Source: Pseudomonas putida (GTDB lineage Bacteria > Pseudomonadota > Gammaproteobacteria > Pseudomonadales > Pseudomonadaceae). From it: a stretch of DNA of 57,249 nt. The translations under genes and the position numbers were made by a program. The notes beneath the pieces were generated by a model. It ran no database searches. It saw nothing but the letters and a program-made list of their open reading frames with translations, and had not been told where the DNA came from. Of the stretch, positions 32,228-41,774 are shown in pieces. Location: positions 1 through 57,249 of the forward strand of contig NZ_MKZO01000035.1 in the NCBI RefSeq assembly GCF_001941965.1. The letters run 5' to 3'. Numbering within the stretch: position 1 is the first letter of the stretch; every line of letters begins with the position of its first letter.

Positions 32228-33166
32228 ATGCTTGATCGCGAAGTGCTGGAAGCCGCCGCCACCTGGTACGTCAACCTCAGTGCCGCGCCGGCCTGCGAGC
32301 AGGAACGCAAGGCCTGGCGCAACTGGCTGGCCGAAGACGCAAGACACGCCGAGGCCTGGACCCAGGTGGAGCAACTGCAACAGCGCCTGGCCCTGCTCTC
32401 CCCGGAACTGGCCCTGCCGACCCTGGCGGATGTGCGGGCCAAACGGCGTGCCGTGAACAAGGTCCTCGGCCTGCTGCTGATGGCCGGCGCCACGGGAGCC
32501 AGCCTGCAGACGCTGGAGCCGCTGTCGTCGCGCTTGGCCCGGTACCGCACCGCCAAGGGCGAGCGCCGCGAGCTGCAACTGGCCGATGGCAGCCAGTTGA
32601 TCCTCAACACCGACAGCGCCGTGGATGTGCACTACGGCAGTTCGTTGCGGGAGATCCAACTGCACCGCGGCGAACTGCTGTTGCAAACCGCGAAGGACCC
32701 GGCCAACCGGCCGCTGCTGGTACACACCCCGGAAGGCAGCGTGCGCGCCCTCGGTACCCGTTTCAGCGTGTACAGCCACCACGGGCGCAGCGAGGTGAAG
32801 GTGTTCGAGCACGCGGTGGAACTGCGCCCGGCCAGCACACCGGCAACGCTGCAACGGGTCGAAGCTGGACAGCAATCGGGCTTCGATCCTCGGCACCTGC
32901 TGCCTGTCACCCCATTGGCCGACGCCAGCGACGCCTGGACCCACGGCATGCTGATGGCCGTGGACTGGCCGCTGCAACGCCTGCTCGGCGAACTGGGCCG
33001 CTACCGCCGGGGCTACCTGACCTGTGCCGACAGCGTGGCCGGGCTCAAGGTCACCGGCGCCTTCCGCCTCGACGACACCGACACCGTGCTGGAAAACCTC
33101 GCCACCGCCCTGCCCGTCCGGGTGCGCTACCTGACCCGCTACTGGGTGCGCCTCGATGCCGCGTGA
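32228..33166 (+). CDS. FecR-type anti-sigma regulator (system 2)
   Basis: 312 residues. An N-terminal DUF4880-like cytoplasmic segment (WYVNLSAAPACEQERKAWRN) precedes a membrane segment at ~80-97 with a twin-arginine-like KRRAVNKVLGLLL start, then the FecR periplasmic domain (RELQLADGSQLILNTDSAVD, ALGTRFSV). FecR anchors are reported to use the Tat route, and this arrangement fits. It controls the sigma factor at 31729 and is read by the receptor at 33271. Confidence 0.92.
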   Translation: MLDREVLEAAATWYVNLSAAPACEQERKAWRNWLAEDARHAEAWTQVEQLQQRLALLSPELALPTLADVRAKRRAVNKVLGLLLMAGATGASLQTLEPLSSRLARYRTAKGERRELQLADGSQLILNTDSAVDVHYGSSLREIQLHRGELLLQTAKDPANRPLLVHTPEGSVRALGTRFSVYSHHGRSEVKVFEHAVELRPASTPATLQRVEAGQQSGFDPRHLLPVTPLADASDAWTHGMLMAVDWPLQRLLGELGRYRRGYLTCADSVAGLKVTGAFRLDDTDTVLENLATALPVRVRYLTRYWVRLDAA

Positions 33167-33270
33167 AAAAACTTTCTTCACTGGGGTTGCCGATTTTCAT
33201 TCTCATCCGGCCATGCACTGAAGCGGCGACAACTGCCGCATATGTGCCACGCCAACCGAAGGAAATCCGC

Positions 33271-35706
33271 ATGTCCCGTTTTGCCAAGCAAGCCGCGAGC
33301 CCCCTGGCCCGCGCCGTCCATCTGGCCCTGCTGGGGGCGCTGGCCAGCCCCGTGCTGGTGCTGCCCGGCGTGGCCATGGCGCAGACCCAGGTGGCGCGCT
33401 TCGATATCGCCCCCAGCCCGCTCGGCGTGGCCCTGAGCCAGTTCGCCGCCCGCGCCGGGGTGACCTTCTCCTTCCCCAGTGAACAGACCCAGGGCCTGAC
33501 CTCCCCCGGCCTGCAAGGCGAGTACTCGGTGGACGAAGGGCTGGCCCGCCTGCTCGAAGGCAGCGGCCTGCAGGCCCGGCGTGAAACCAATGGCAGCTAC
33601 GTCCTGATGCCCCGCGCCGCGGCCGGCGACGGCGCCCTGGAGCTCACCGCCCTGAGTATCTCCGGCAAGGCGCCGGGCTCCACCACCGAAGGCTCCGGCT
33701 CCTACACCACCGAGTCGTCCAGCAGCTCGACGCGCCTGAACCTGTCGCTCAAGGAAACCCCACAGTCGATCACCGTGCTGACCCGCCAGCGCCTCGAGGA
33801 CCAGAAGCTCGACAACCTCACCGACGCCCTCGACGCCACTACCGGCATTACCGTGGTCCGCGAAAGCCTCGGTGCCGACAGCACCGCCTACCTGTCCCGC
33901 GGCTTCGCCATCAGCAACTTCGAGATCGACGGCGTGCCGACCTCGTCGCGCATGGACAACTACACCCAGAACACCGCCATGTATGACCGCGTCGAAGTGG
34001 TGCGCGGCGCCACCGGCCTGGTCAGCGGCCTGGGCAATCCATCGGCGACCATCAACCTGATCCGCAAGCGGCCCACGGTCGAGCCGCAGGTATTGATCAG
34101 CGCCGAAGCCGGCAGTTGGGATCGCTATGGCCTGAGCCTCGACGTCGGCGGCGCGCTCAATGACGCGGGCAACGTGCGCGGGCGCTTCGTCGCCGAGCAG
34201 AAGGACCAGCACGCCTGGATCGACCGCTTCAGCCAGGAGCTGAGCACCCTCTACGGCATCGGCGAGGTGGACCTGAACGAGGACACCCTGGTCACCGCCG
34301 GTTTCAGCTACCAGGTCACCCACAGCAACGCGCCGATGCGCACCGGCTTCCCGCTGTTCACCACTGACGGTGCGCGTACCGACTTCAAGCGTTCGTTCAA
34401 CACCTCGCCGGACTGGTCCTACTACGATCGCCAGCAAAGCACCGTGTTTGCCTCTCTGGAACACCACTTCGCCAATGGCTGGAGCGGCAAGCTGGAGTAC
34501 AGCCACGCGCGCAACGACTACGACACGGTGGTCGCCTACATGGATGGCGAAATCGACATGGCCGACGGCAGCGGCGCCTACATCATGCCGACCCGCTGGC
34601 AGGCCGCGCCGACCCAGGACAATATCGACGCCTACCTCACCGGCGGCTTCGAACTGTTCGGCCGCGAGCACGAGCTGATCGGCGGCGTCACCCTGTCGCG
34701 CATCGAGGAGCGCGGTACCGCCAACTACGGCGGCTGGCAGCGGGCAAGTTCGGGCTACGCCGGGAGCATCGACACTATCTTCACCTGGGACGGCCACACG
34801 CCGAAGCCAGTGTTCAACAAGCTCGGCGAAAGCGACCTGACCGAAACCCAGTACGCCGCCTACCTCACTTCGCGCTGGCACCTGACCGACGCCGCCAGCC
34901 TGATCCTCGGCGCGCGGGTGGTGGACTGGAACCGCGACAGCAAGAGCTGGCTGTACAGCAGCGGCGCGGTGACCAAGGCCGAACGCACCGAGACCGGTAT
35001 CGTCATCCCCTATGCCGGGCTGGTCTACGACCTCGACGACACCTGGACGGCGTACGCCAGTTACACGCAGATCTTCAACCCGCAGAACGCCAATATCCGC
35101 GACGTCAACGGCACGCCGCTGGATCCGCAGGAAGGTACGGGCTACGAGGTGGGGATCAAGGCCGGCTTTCTTGAAGACCGTCTGAATGCGAGCCTGGCGC
35201 TGTTCCGTGTGGAGCAGGACAACCTGGCGGTGGCCGATGGCGGCCGGCTGCAACCCAATGGCTTCCAGGCCTACAAGGCGGAAAGCGGGACCACCAGCGA
35301 AGGCGTGGAACTGGAGGTCAACGGCGAGATTCTCGAGGGCTGGCAGGTCACCGGGGGCTACTCGTACAACGTCAGCGTCAACTCGGAGGACGAGCGCATC
35401 GTCACCGAGATCCCGCGCAACAGCGTCAAGCTGTTCACCACCTATCGGCTGCCCGGGGAACTGGACAAGCTGACCCTGGGCGGCGGAGTCAACTGGCAGA
35501 GCGAGACGGGGTATGCCCTGAGCTATGCCACCACCCAGAGCAGCTACGCGATCGCCAACCTGATGGCGCGCTACCAGATCAGCCCGTCGCTGTCGGCGAC
35601 GGTGAACGTCAACAACCTGTTCGACAAGGAATACCTGACGACCACGGCGGCGGGGTTGTATGGGGCGCCGCGCAACTTCATGACGACCTTGCGCTACGCC
35701 TACTGA
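33271..35706 (+). CDS. TonB-dependent siderophore receptor with signalling domain (system 2)
   Basis: 811 residues. A signal peptide ends VAMAQ, an STN domain lies at ~45-120 (PLGVALSQFAARAGVTFSFP), the plug begins KETPQSITVLTRQRLED and the barrel ends TLRYAY. The ATG at 33271 follows AAGGA. It belongs to the same FpvA/FoxA-like group as the receptor at 23524 rather than to the hydroxamate type at 39189. Its siderophore cannot be named from the sequence. Confidence 0.92.
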   Translation: MSRFAKQAASPLARAVHLALLGALASPVLVLPGVAMAQTQVARFDIAPSPLGVALSQFAARAGVTFSFPSEQTQGLTSPGLQGEYSVDEGLARLLEGSGLQARRETNGSYVLMPRAAAGDGALELTALSISGKAPGSTTEGSGSYTTESSSSSTRLNLSLKETPQSITVLTRQRLEDQKLDNLTDALDATTGITVVRESLGADSTAYLSRGFAISNFEIDGVPTSSRMDNYTQNTAMYDRVEVVRGATGLVSGLGNPSATINLIRKRPTVEPQVLISAEAGSWDRYGLSLDVGGALNDAGNVRGRFVAEQKDQHAWIDRFSQELSTLYGIGEVDLNEDTLVTAGFSYQVTHSNAPMRTGFPLFTTDGARTDFKRSFNTSPDWSYYDRQQSTVFASLEHHFANGWSGKLEYSHARNDYDTVVAYMDGEIDMADGSGAYIMPTRWQAAPTQDNIDAYLTGGFELFGREHELIGGVTLSRIEERGTANYGGWQRASSGYAGSIDTIFTWDGHTPKPVFNKLGESDLTETQYAAYLTSRWHLTDAASLILGARVVDWNRDSKSWLYSSGAVTKAERTETGIVIPYAGLVYDLDDTWTAYASYTQIFNPQNANIRDVNGTPLDPQEGTGYEVGIKAGFLEDRLNASLALFRVEQDNLAVADGGRLQPNGFQAYKAESGTTSEGVELEVNGEILEGWQVTGGYSYNVSVNSEDERIVTEIPRNSVKLFTTYRLPGELDKLTLGGGVNWQSETGYALSYATTQSSYAIANLMARYQISPSLSATVNVNNLFDKEYLTTTAAGLYGAPRNFMTTLRYAY

Positions 35707-35730
35707 TCCGGAATTTTCGGTGGGGCTGAT

Positions 35731-35813
35731 GGCCTCATCGCTGGCAAGCCAGCTCCCACAGGTATGGCATGCGCCGCGAACCTTGTGGGAGCTGGCTTGC
35801 CAGCGATGAGGCC
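35731..35813. repeat. REP inverted pair, inward type
   Basis: Arms flank GGTATGGCATGCGCCGCG, between convergent genes. Confidence 0.9.
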
Positions 35814-35824
35814 AACTGAGATCT

Positions 35825-36910
35825 TCAGCCAGCCTCCGCCATGGCCGCCGCCACCTTCTCCAGCGACCCTTCCACCCCACCCGGCATCAGCTTCAGGTCA
35901 GTCACCTTGCCCTTCACTTCCACCTGCATCTTCAACAGCCGGCCCTGCTCGTCGGCGAGGATTCGCCAAATGGTGTCCCCACGCGAGAAACGCACCTGGC
36001 GTGCATCCGCCTCGATCCCCTCGCCCTCCTCGTCCGGGTACAGCAATACCGCTTCGTCACGCTGGTCCAGCGCTACATAGGCCGGACGCCCGTCGTTCGG
36101 GCTCTTGAACAGGATGATGCGCTTGCCCGACGGCGCCAGGCGGAACGCCAGCAGCACCTCGGGCGGGTCCTGCGCATTCCAGTAGCGGTGCACACTGTTG
36201 ACCCGCTTGCCGCCCCGGTTTTCCTCCAGGGTTTCGACGATCAGCCCGGACGGGTCGTTCTGCCCCACCGACGCGCGCACCTTGAACACCGGCTCACCCT
36301 TCTCCAGGACGAAGGTGCTGGACTCGTGCCAGCAGCAGCCATCCTTGGTGAAGGTGTTGATCTCCCGGGCCTTCTCGTCCACCGAGAACAGCCCGCAGTA
36401 CTCCTGGGCCAGGCGGGTGAAGGATTCACTGTGACGAAAGCCGTCGGCAGTGCCGAGGAAGACCTGGTACGACGGGCCGTGGTAGCAGCTGAACTGGCCG
36501 TCCATCAGGGCCAGGTCCTTGATCCCGTCGAGGTTGAAATCCTGGTACACCAGCACGCTCTGCTCGCCGTAGGGCAGCTCGTGGATATTGACCCGGACTT
36601 CCTCCGAGCCGGTCTGCTGGTCCAGCACCAGCTCCTCCGAACGCACCTGCAACAGCGCCTGGCCGCCCTGCTTGTCATAGACGCTGATGATGCCGGGACG
36701 GAAGACATCGTCCTGGTCGGCGATCTCCAGGGTCGCGCGATAACGCTCGGAGAAGTTTTCCAACTGGTAGGTGGACCGGGACAAGCCCTCGAAGTGCGCG
36801 GCATCCAGTTCGCCACGGCTGTCGGTGGCGCTGGCGAGCAGCGGGACAAGCGCGGCCAGGCCGCAGGAAAGCAGGCGAACCAGGGTTCGCGGGAGAGATG
36901 GGACCCGCAC
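35825..36910 (-). CDS. Secreted protein of unknown function with an XAC2610-like block
   Basis: 361 residues with an N-terminal signal peptide (LVRLLSCGLAALVPLLASATD). In the middle, VYQDFNLDGIKDLALMDGQF resembles the calcium-binding-like DxDGxxD repeat seen in XAC2610-related proteins. CCWHESS and the surrounding segment suggest a disulfide-containing beta domain. The GTG at 36910 is chosen because AGGAG lies seven bases upstream; an ATG-type start at 36955 lacks a clear site. There is no operon partner: AraC lies 54 bases upstream on the same strand. Confidence 0.7.
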   Translation of the reverse strand: MRVPSLPRTLVRLLSCGLAALVPLLASATDSRGELDAAHFEGLSRSTYQLENFSERYRATLEIADQDDVFRPGIISVYDKQGGQALLQVRSEELVLDQQTGSEEVRVNIHELPYGEQSVLVYQDFNLDGIKDLALMDGQFSCYHGPSYQVFLGTADGFRHSESFTRLAQEYCGLFSVDEKAREINTFTKDGCCWHESSTFVLEKGEPVFKVRASVGQNDPSGLIVETLEENRGGKRVNSVHRYWNAQDPPEVLLAFRLAPSGKRIILFKSPNDGRPAYVALDQRDEAVLLYPDEEGEGIEADARQVRFSRGDTIWRILADEQGRLLKMQVEVKGKVTDLKLMPGGVEGSLEKVAAAMAEAG

Positions 36911-36964
36911 GGGGTGACTCCTGTCTGAAGGGGCAAGCGCGGATTCTAGCCGCAAAGCCGGGGC

Positions 36965-37738
36965 TCAGCGGAAGAAGCCGCTCGGCGTGCGCCCGAAATG
37001 CCGGCGAAACATCGCGCTGAACGCGCTCGGGCTGTCGTAGCCCAGCGCCCCGGCCACATCGATGATCTTCTCACCCAGGGCGATCCGTTCCAGCGCCGCC
37101 AGCAAGCGCGCCTGCTGGCGCCATTGGCCGAAGGTCATCCCGGCGTGGCGCTGGAACAGGCGCTGGATGGTCTTCTCGTCCAGGCCCAGGCGCGCGCTCC
37201 AGTCGGCCAGGGTCGAGGCATCGCCGGGGTCGGCCTGCAAGGCGGCGCAGATCGTGTGCAGGCGCGGTTCGTCCGGTTGCGGCAGGTTCAAGGGCAGGGT
37301 CGGGAGGATTTCCAGTTCGTCGAGGATCAAGCGCAGCACCCGTGCTTCCCGGGAGTCCGGAGCATGGGGATGGCGGATCTCCACCGACACCTTGATCAGT
37401 TCGCTGAGCAGGCTGGAGATGCTTACCGCGCAGGTCTGCATCGGCAGGTCGAGGCTATCGTCGGGGTGGACGAACACGCTGCGCATCTTCACCGGGCCGA
37501 CGCAGCGGATCGAATGCACCTGCCCTTTCGGCATCCAGATGCCGCGGCTGGGGGGCACGGTCCACTGCTCCTGGGCCGAGTGCACCACCATCACGCCCTC
37601 GATGGCGTAGATCAACTGGTGCTTCTCGTGCGAGTGAGGATGGATAAACCAGTTTTCCGGGTAATCGGTGGCGCTGCTGACGAGGCGCCAGTCGCCACGG
37701 TCGATATCGCGGACAAATTCGTCCAGTGTTCTGATCAT
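36965..37738 (-). CDS. AraC-family transcriptional regulator
   Basis: 257 residues with an N-terminal cupin-like sensor (HPHSHEKHQLIYAIEGVMVV) and C-terminal AraC domain (LADWSARLGLDEKTIQRLFQ and DVAGALGYDSPSAFSAMFRR). It starts 113 bases from the divergent Fsr-like exporter at 37852, so control of that gene is the simplest reading. The ATG at 37738 gives a normal length; a longer frame to 37804 lacks homology-like sequence. Confidence 0.87.
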   Translation of the reverse strand: MIRTLDEFVRDIDRGDWRLVSSATDYPENWFIHPHSHEKHQLIYAIEGVMVVHSAQEQWTVPPSRGIWMPKGQVHSIRCVGPVKMRSVFVHPDDSLDLPMQTCAVSISSLLSELIKVSVEIRHPHAPDSREARVLRLILDELEILPTLPLNLPQPDEPRLHTICAALQADPGDASTLADWSARLGLDEKTIQRLFQRHAGMTFGQWRQQARLLAALERIALGEKIIDVAGALGYDSPSAFSAMFRRHFGRTPSGFFR

Positions 37739-37851
37739 CTTGCCCGTTTCTCGACAGCTGTTGTCCCAATCGCGCGAGACAGGCGACCGGGGGGCGCCTA
37801 GCATAAGCTCGCTTTCTCCTTGTGTGTCGAGTTATTTCCGGAAGGTCCCGC

Positions 37852-39075
37852 ATGTCCAGTACAACAACCAGTACCGCTCCACCCGCTTCAGCCACATCGA
37901 CCGCCAGCCCCGGCAGCCAGCTGGTGATGCAGATCATCGCCGGTTGCGCCCTGGCCCACCTGGTCAACGACCTGATCCAGGCGGTGCTGCCGTCGATCTA
38001 CCCGATCCTCAAGGCCAACTACGGCCTGAGCTTCACCCAGATCGGCCTGATCACCCTGACCTTCCAGCTCACCGCCTCGCTACTGCAGCCGTGGGTCGGC
38101 TACCACACCGACCGCCATCCGAAGCCGTGGCTGCTGCCGGTCGGTTCGATCTGCACGCTGGTCGGCATCATCATGCTGGCCTTCGTTGGCAGCTTCGGGT
38201 CCATTCTCCTGGCGTCGGCGCTGGTGGGCATCGGTTCCTCGACCTTCCACCCGGAAGCCTCGCGCATTGCCCGCCTGGCCTCGGGCGGCCGCTATGGCCT
38301 GGCCCAGTCGACCTTCCAGGTCGGCGGCAATGCAGGTTCCGCCTTCGGCCCGCTGCTGGCGGCGGCGATCATCATTCCCTACGGCCAGGGCCACACCGCC
38401 TGGTTCGGCCTGGTCGCGCTGTTCTCGATGTTCGTCCTGTACAAGCTGAGCCGCTGGTACAGCCACCACCTGAGCCTGTTCAAGCTCAAGGCCGGGACCA
38501 AGGCCACCCACGGTCTGTCGAAGCGCCGGGTGACCTTCGCCCTGGTGATCCTGGCCCTGCTGGTGTTCTCCAAGTACTTCTACATGACCAGCTTCACCAG
38601 CTACTTCACCTTCTACCTGATCGAGAAGTTCGACCTGTCGGTGGCCAGTTCGCAGCTGCACCTGTTCCTGTTCCTCGGGGCGGTGGCGGCTGGGACCTTC
38701 TTCGGCGGGCCGATCGGTGACCGGATCGGGCGCAAGGCGGTGATCTGGTTCTCCATTCTTGGTGCTGCGCCGTTCACTCTGATGCTGCCTTACACCGACC
38801 TGTTCTGGACCAGTGTGCTGAGTGTGATCATCGGCTTCATCATGGCGTCGGCGTTCTCGGCCATCGTGGTGTATGCCCAGGAGCTGGTGCCGGGCAACGT
38901 GGGGATGATCGCCGGAATCTTCTTCGGCCTGATGTTCGGCTTCGGCGGGATCGGCGCGGCACTGCTCGGGCACCTGGCGGACCTGCACGGGATCACCGAG
39001 GTGTACACCCTGTGTTCGTTCCTGCCGTTGCTGGGGATATTGACGGTGCTGTTGCCGTCGACCAAAGGGGTCTGA
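37852..39075 (+). CDS. fsr: MFS transporter, fosmidomycin-resistance (Fsr) type
   Basis: 407 residues with about 12 membrane helices. Fsr-type features include AHLVNDLIQAVLPSIYPILK at the first helix, QLTASLLQPWVGYHTDRHPK and a GSSTFHPEASRIARLASGGR stretch. Fsr of E. coli exports fosmidomycin; natural substrates are unclear. ATG 37852 has GGAAGG at 37840-37845. It is divergent from an AraC-type gene. Confidence 0.87.
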   Translation: MSSTTTSTAPPASATSTASPGSQLVMQIIAGCALAHLVNDLIQAVLPSIYPILKANYGLSFTQIGLITLTFQLTASLLQPWVGYHTDRHPKPWLLPVGSICTLVGIIMLAFVGSFGSILLASALVGIGSSTFHPEASRIARLASGGRYGLAQSTFQVGGNAGSAFGPLLAAAIIIPYGQGHTAWFGLVALFSMFVLYKLSRWYSHHLSLFKLKAGTKATHGLSKRRVTFALVILALLVFSKYFYMTSFTSYFTFYLIEKFDLSVASSQLHLFLFLGAVAAGTFFGGPIGDRIGRKAVIWFSILGAAPFTLMLPYTDLFWTSVLSVIIGFIMASAFSAIVVYAQELVPGNVGMIAGIFFGLMFGFGGIGAALLGHLADLHGITEVYTLCSFLPLLGILTVLLPSTKGV

Positions 39076-39093
39076 TTTTTGCGGGGTTCTTGA

Positions 39094-39180
39094 GGGCCCT
39101 ATCGTTGGCAAGCCAGCTCCCACAGGTATTGCATGCGCCGCAAAACCCTGTGGGAGCTGGCTTGAACTGCGATGAGGCCC
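39094..39180. repeat. REP inverted pair, inward type, with altered right arm
   Basis: The right arm reads GGCTTGAACTGCGATGAGG where the usual form is GGCTTGCCAGCGATGAGG. CTTGAACTG is also the sequence at the IS junction at 57121. Confidence 0.85.
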
Positions 39181-39188
39181 TCGGATCC

Positions 39189-41669
39189 TTACCAGTCGTA
39201 GGTCATCTGCACCGAAGCCACCCGCTCCTGCCCGTAGTAGCAGCCGAACGCATAGTTGCAGTCCGACACGTACTCGCGATCGAACAGGTTCTGCAGGTTC
39301 ACGCTCGCCTGCAACCCGCGCAGGCTCGGCTCCAGCCTCCCGAGGTCGTAACGCACGGTAAGGTCATACACCGTGTAAGACGGCACCTCGAACGAATGCG
39401 ACGAGTCCCCCGGCTTGCGCCCGGTATAACGCGCCCCGCCACCCACCGTCAGCCCGTCCAGCCCCGCCGCCGTGACGTGGTAATCCACCCACAGGCTGGC
39501 CGAGACCGGCGCCTGGGATTCGTTGCGGTTACCTTGATCGCCATAGGTGCTTTTGGTGTAGAACGAGTCGATATAACCCGCCGCCGCCAGCACATCGAAA
39601 GCGTCCAGGCTGCTCTTCAACTCCAGCTCAACACCCCGCGAACGCACCTCGCCACTCTGCGCCTGGTACTGCGGATACTCGGTATCGCCGGTCAGCACGT
39701 TCTTCTGCTTGACCTGGTACACCGAGGCCGTGAGCAGGGTCTTCTCCAGCGGCTGGTACTTGACCCCGATTTCATACTGTTCGCCCTCGGTCGGCTCGAA
39801 GGCCTTGCCGCCGCGCTCCGGTGCAGCGGTGCCGACACTGGGCAGGAAGGATTGCGAGTAGCTGACATAGGGCGCCAGGCCAAAGTCGGTGAGGTAGGTC
39901 AGCCCCACCCGGCCGGTGAACTTGCTGTCGCGCTGCGAGGCGATGGAGTGGGCGAGCAGGTCCTTGTTGTCGATCTCGGCCCAATCCTGGCGCCCGCCGA
40001 CGGTGAGCAGCCACTGGTCAAGACGGATCTGGTCCTGCAGGTAGACGCCAGTCTGGCGCACGGTGTTGTCCCACTGGGTATCCAGCACCGGGGTGACGCT
40101 GGAGGTGTCGTAGTTGTTCTTGCCGTAGAGGTCTACCGGCAGCACGTTGTTGGCGTTGTAGCCATCGTACTTGCGGCTGAAGTGGCGGTAGTCGACGCCC
40201 ACCAGGGTGGTGTGCTGCAGGGCGCCGGTGGCGAAGCGGTACTCCAGGTTGTTGTCCACGGTGTACGCGATGTTGTGCTGGCGCCAGTCGAGCTTGGTGC
40301 GGTTGGCCCGGGTGTAGTCGGTAACCCCGCCGTCGCTGACGAAGCTGCGCAGGTAGAAGCCGCGGTAACGGTCGCGGATATCCAGGTAGCGCGCGGTGGA
40401 GCGCAGGGTCAGGTCGTCGTTGAAGTCGTGGCGCAGCTCGTAGCCGAGGATGTACTGGTCGCGGCGGTAGTCGTTGTAGTGCGAGTCACCGGAGTAGAAG
40501 TTGCGGTCGATGCGCTGGCCGTTGGGGCCGCGGTCGAGGGAGCCGATGCGTGGCAAGGACTGGTAGTCGACCGCGCCATTGTCGCGCTGCAGTTGCGCCA
40601 GCAGGGTCAGGGTGGTCGCCTCGCTCGGCCGCCAGCTCAGGCTCGGCGCCAGCAGCATGCGCTCGCTGTGGGTGTGGTCGACCTGGTCGCCGCCCTTGTT
40701 GGCCACGCCGACCAGGCGATAGGCGAATGTGCCCTGCTCGTCCAGCGGCCCGCTGCTGTCGAAGGCACCATTGACCCGGTCATAGCTGCCGGCACCCAGC
40801 TTGACCTGGTTGCGCGCTTCGAAGGTCGGACGCTTGGACACCATGTTGACCAGCCCGCCCGGCTGGTTCTGCCCGAACAGCACCGAGGATGGCCCTTTGA
40901 GCACCTCGATGCGCTCCAGGGTGTAGGGGTCGATCTGTGGCGCACCGCCGAGGCTGCCCGCATAAGGCACGTAGGCACCGTCGAAATACAGCGGGGTCGG
41001 GGCGAAGCCGCGGCTGGTGATTTCGTCGGCGATGCTGTTGCGGTCGGTAAAGCCGCCGATGTTCAGGCCGGGGGTGTAGCGCAGGGCCTGGGTCAGGTTG
41101 CGTGCGCCCTGGGTTTCCACTTGCGCGGCGGTGACCACGTTGATGCTCTGGGGGATTTCCAGGATCGCCGTGTCGGTTTTCGTCGCGCTGGCGCTGCGGC
41201 TGGCGACATAGCCGTCCACCGCGCCCCAGGCCGACTCGGCGACGGTGCCGGTGATGGTGGTGCTGTCCAGCTGCATTGCGCCCTCGCCCGCCATCGGCAA
41301 CAGCGAGTAGCTGCCGTTGGCCTGGCGCAGCGCCTGCAGGCGGCTGCCGCTGAGCAACTGACGCAGGCCGCTGTCGACGTCGTACTGGCCGTGCAGCCCC
41401 GGCGACTTCAGGCCGCGGGCATGGGCCGGGTCGAACGACACGGTCACCCCGGCCCTGGCGGCGAACTGGGCCAGGGCGTTGTCCAGCGACCCGGCGGGGA
41501 TATCGAAGGTGGTGGCGCCCAGGCTGTCGGCCAGCACCGGCTGCACGTTGCCGAGCAGGCCGACCGGCACGGCCAGGGTGGCGCCCAGCAGGGCACAGCG
41601 GATGGCCCGGCGCAGGGCGCAGGTGGTGAAGGTCACGCGGGGGGAACGATGCTCGATGTAACGGGACAT
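39189..41669 (-). CDS. TonB-dependent ferric-hydroxamate-type receptor with signalling domain (system 3)
   Basis: 826 residues. A long signal peptide is followed by an STN domain at ~55-130 (IPAGSLDNALAQFAARAG), a plug beginning IPQSINVVTAAQVETQG and a barrel ending QMTYDW. Late features such as NLFDREYVSDCNYAFGCYYG are typical of FhuA/FiuA-type ferrichrome or hydroxamate receptors. ATG 41669 follows AAAGGA. It is transcribed after its FecR and sigma genes at 41775-43223, with 105 bases between FecR and receptor. Confidence 0.92.
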   Translation of the reverse strand: MSRYIEHRSPRVTFTTCALRRAIRCALLGATLAVPVGLLGNVQPVLADSLGATTFDIPAGSLDNALAQFAARAGVTVSFDPAHARGLKSPGLHGQYDVDSGLRQLLSGSRLQALRQANGSYSLLPMAGEGAMQLDSTTITGTVAESAWGAVDGYVASRSASATKTDTAILEIPQSINVVTAAQVETQGARNLTQALRYTPGLNIGGFTDRNSIADEITSRGFAPTPLYFDGAYVPYAGSLGGAPQIDPYTLERIEVLKGPSSVLFGQNQPGGLVNMVSKRPTFEARNQVKLGAGSYDRVNGAFDSSGPLDEQGTFAYRLVGVANKGGDQVDHTHSERMLLAPSLSWRPSEATTLTLLAQLQRDNGAVDYQSLPRIGSLDRGPNGQRIDRNFYSGDSHYNDYRRDQYILGYELRHDFNDDLTLRSTARYLDIRDRYRGFYLRSFVSDGGVTDYTRANRTKLDWRQHNIAYTVDNNLEYRFATGALQHTTLVGVDYRHFSRKYDGYNANNVLPVDLYGKNNYDTSSVTPVLDTQWDNTVRQTGVYLQDQIRLDQWLLTVGGRQDWAEIDNKDLLAHSIASQRDSKFTGRVGLTYLTDFGLAPYVSYSQSFLPSVGTAAPERGGKAFEPTEGEQYEIGVKYQPLEKTLLTASVYQVKQKNVLTGDTEYPQYQAQSGEVRSRGVELELKSSLDAFDVLAAAGYIDSFYTKSTYGDQGNRNESQAPVSASLWVDYHVTAAGLDGLTVGGGARYTGRKPGDSSHSFEVPSYTVYDLTVRYDLGRLEPSLRGLQASVNLQNLFDREYVSDCNYAFGCYYGQERVASVQMTYDW

Positions 41670-41774
41670 GGGTTTTCCTTTCGCCCTGTGGCAGTGATTA
41701 ACGGCGTCTCTGTGGCGCCTCTACCTACAAGTCGAAGCTGTTGCGCAATCGATAACCCCCCGCTGGAATTTTTT

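Noticed and set aside
33178..35880. A 900-codon open frame opposite the system 2 receptor
   Set aside because: Same cause: a long shadow with no family features. It also runs through a REP.
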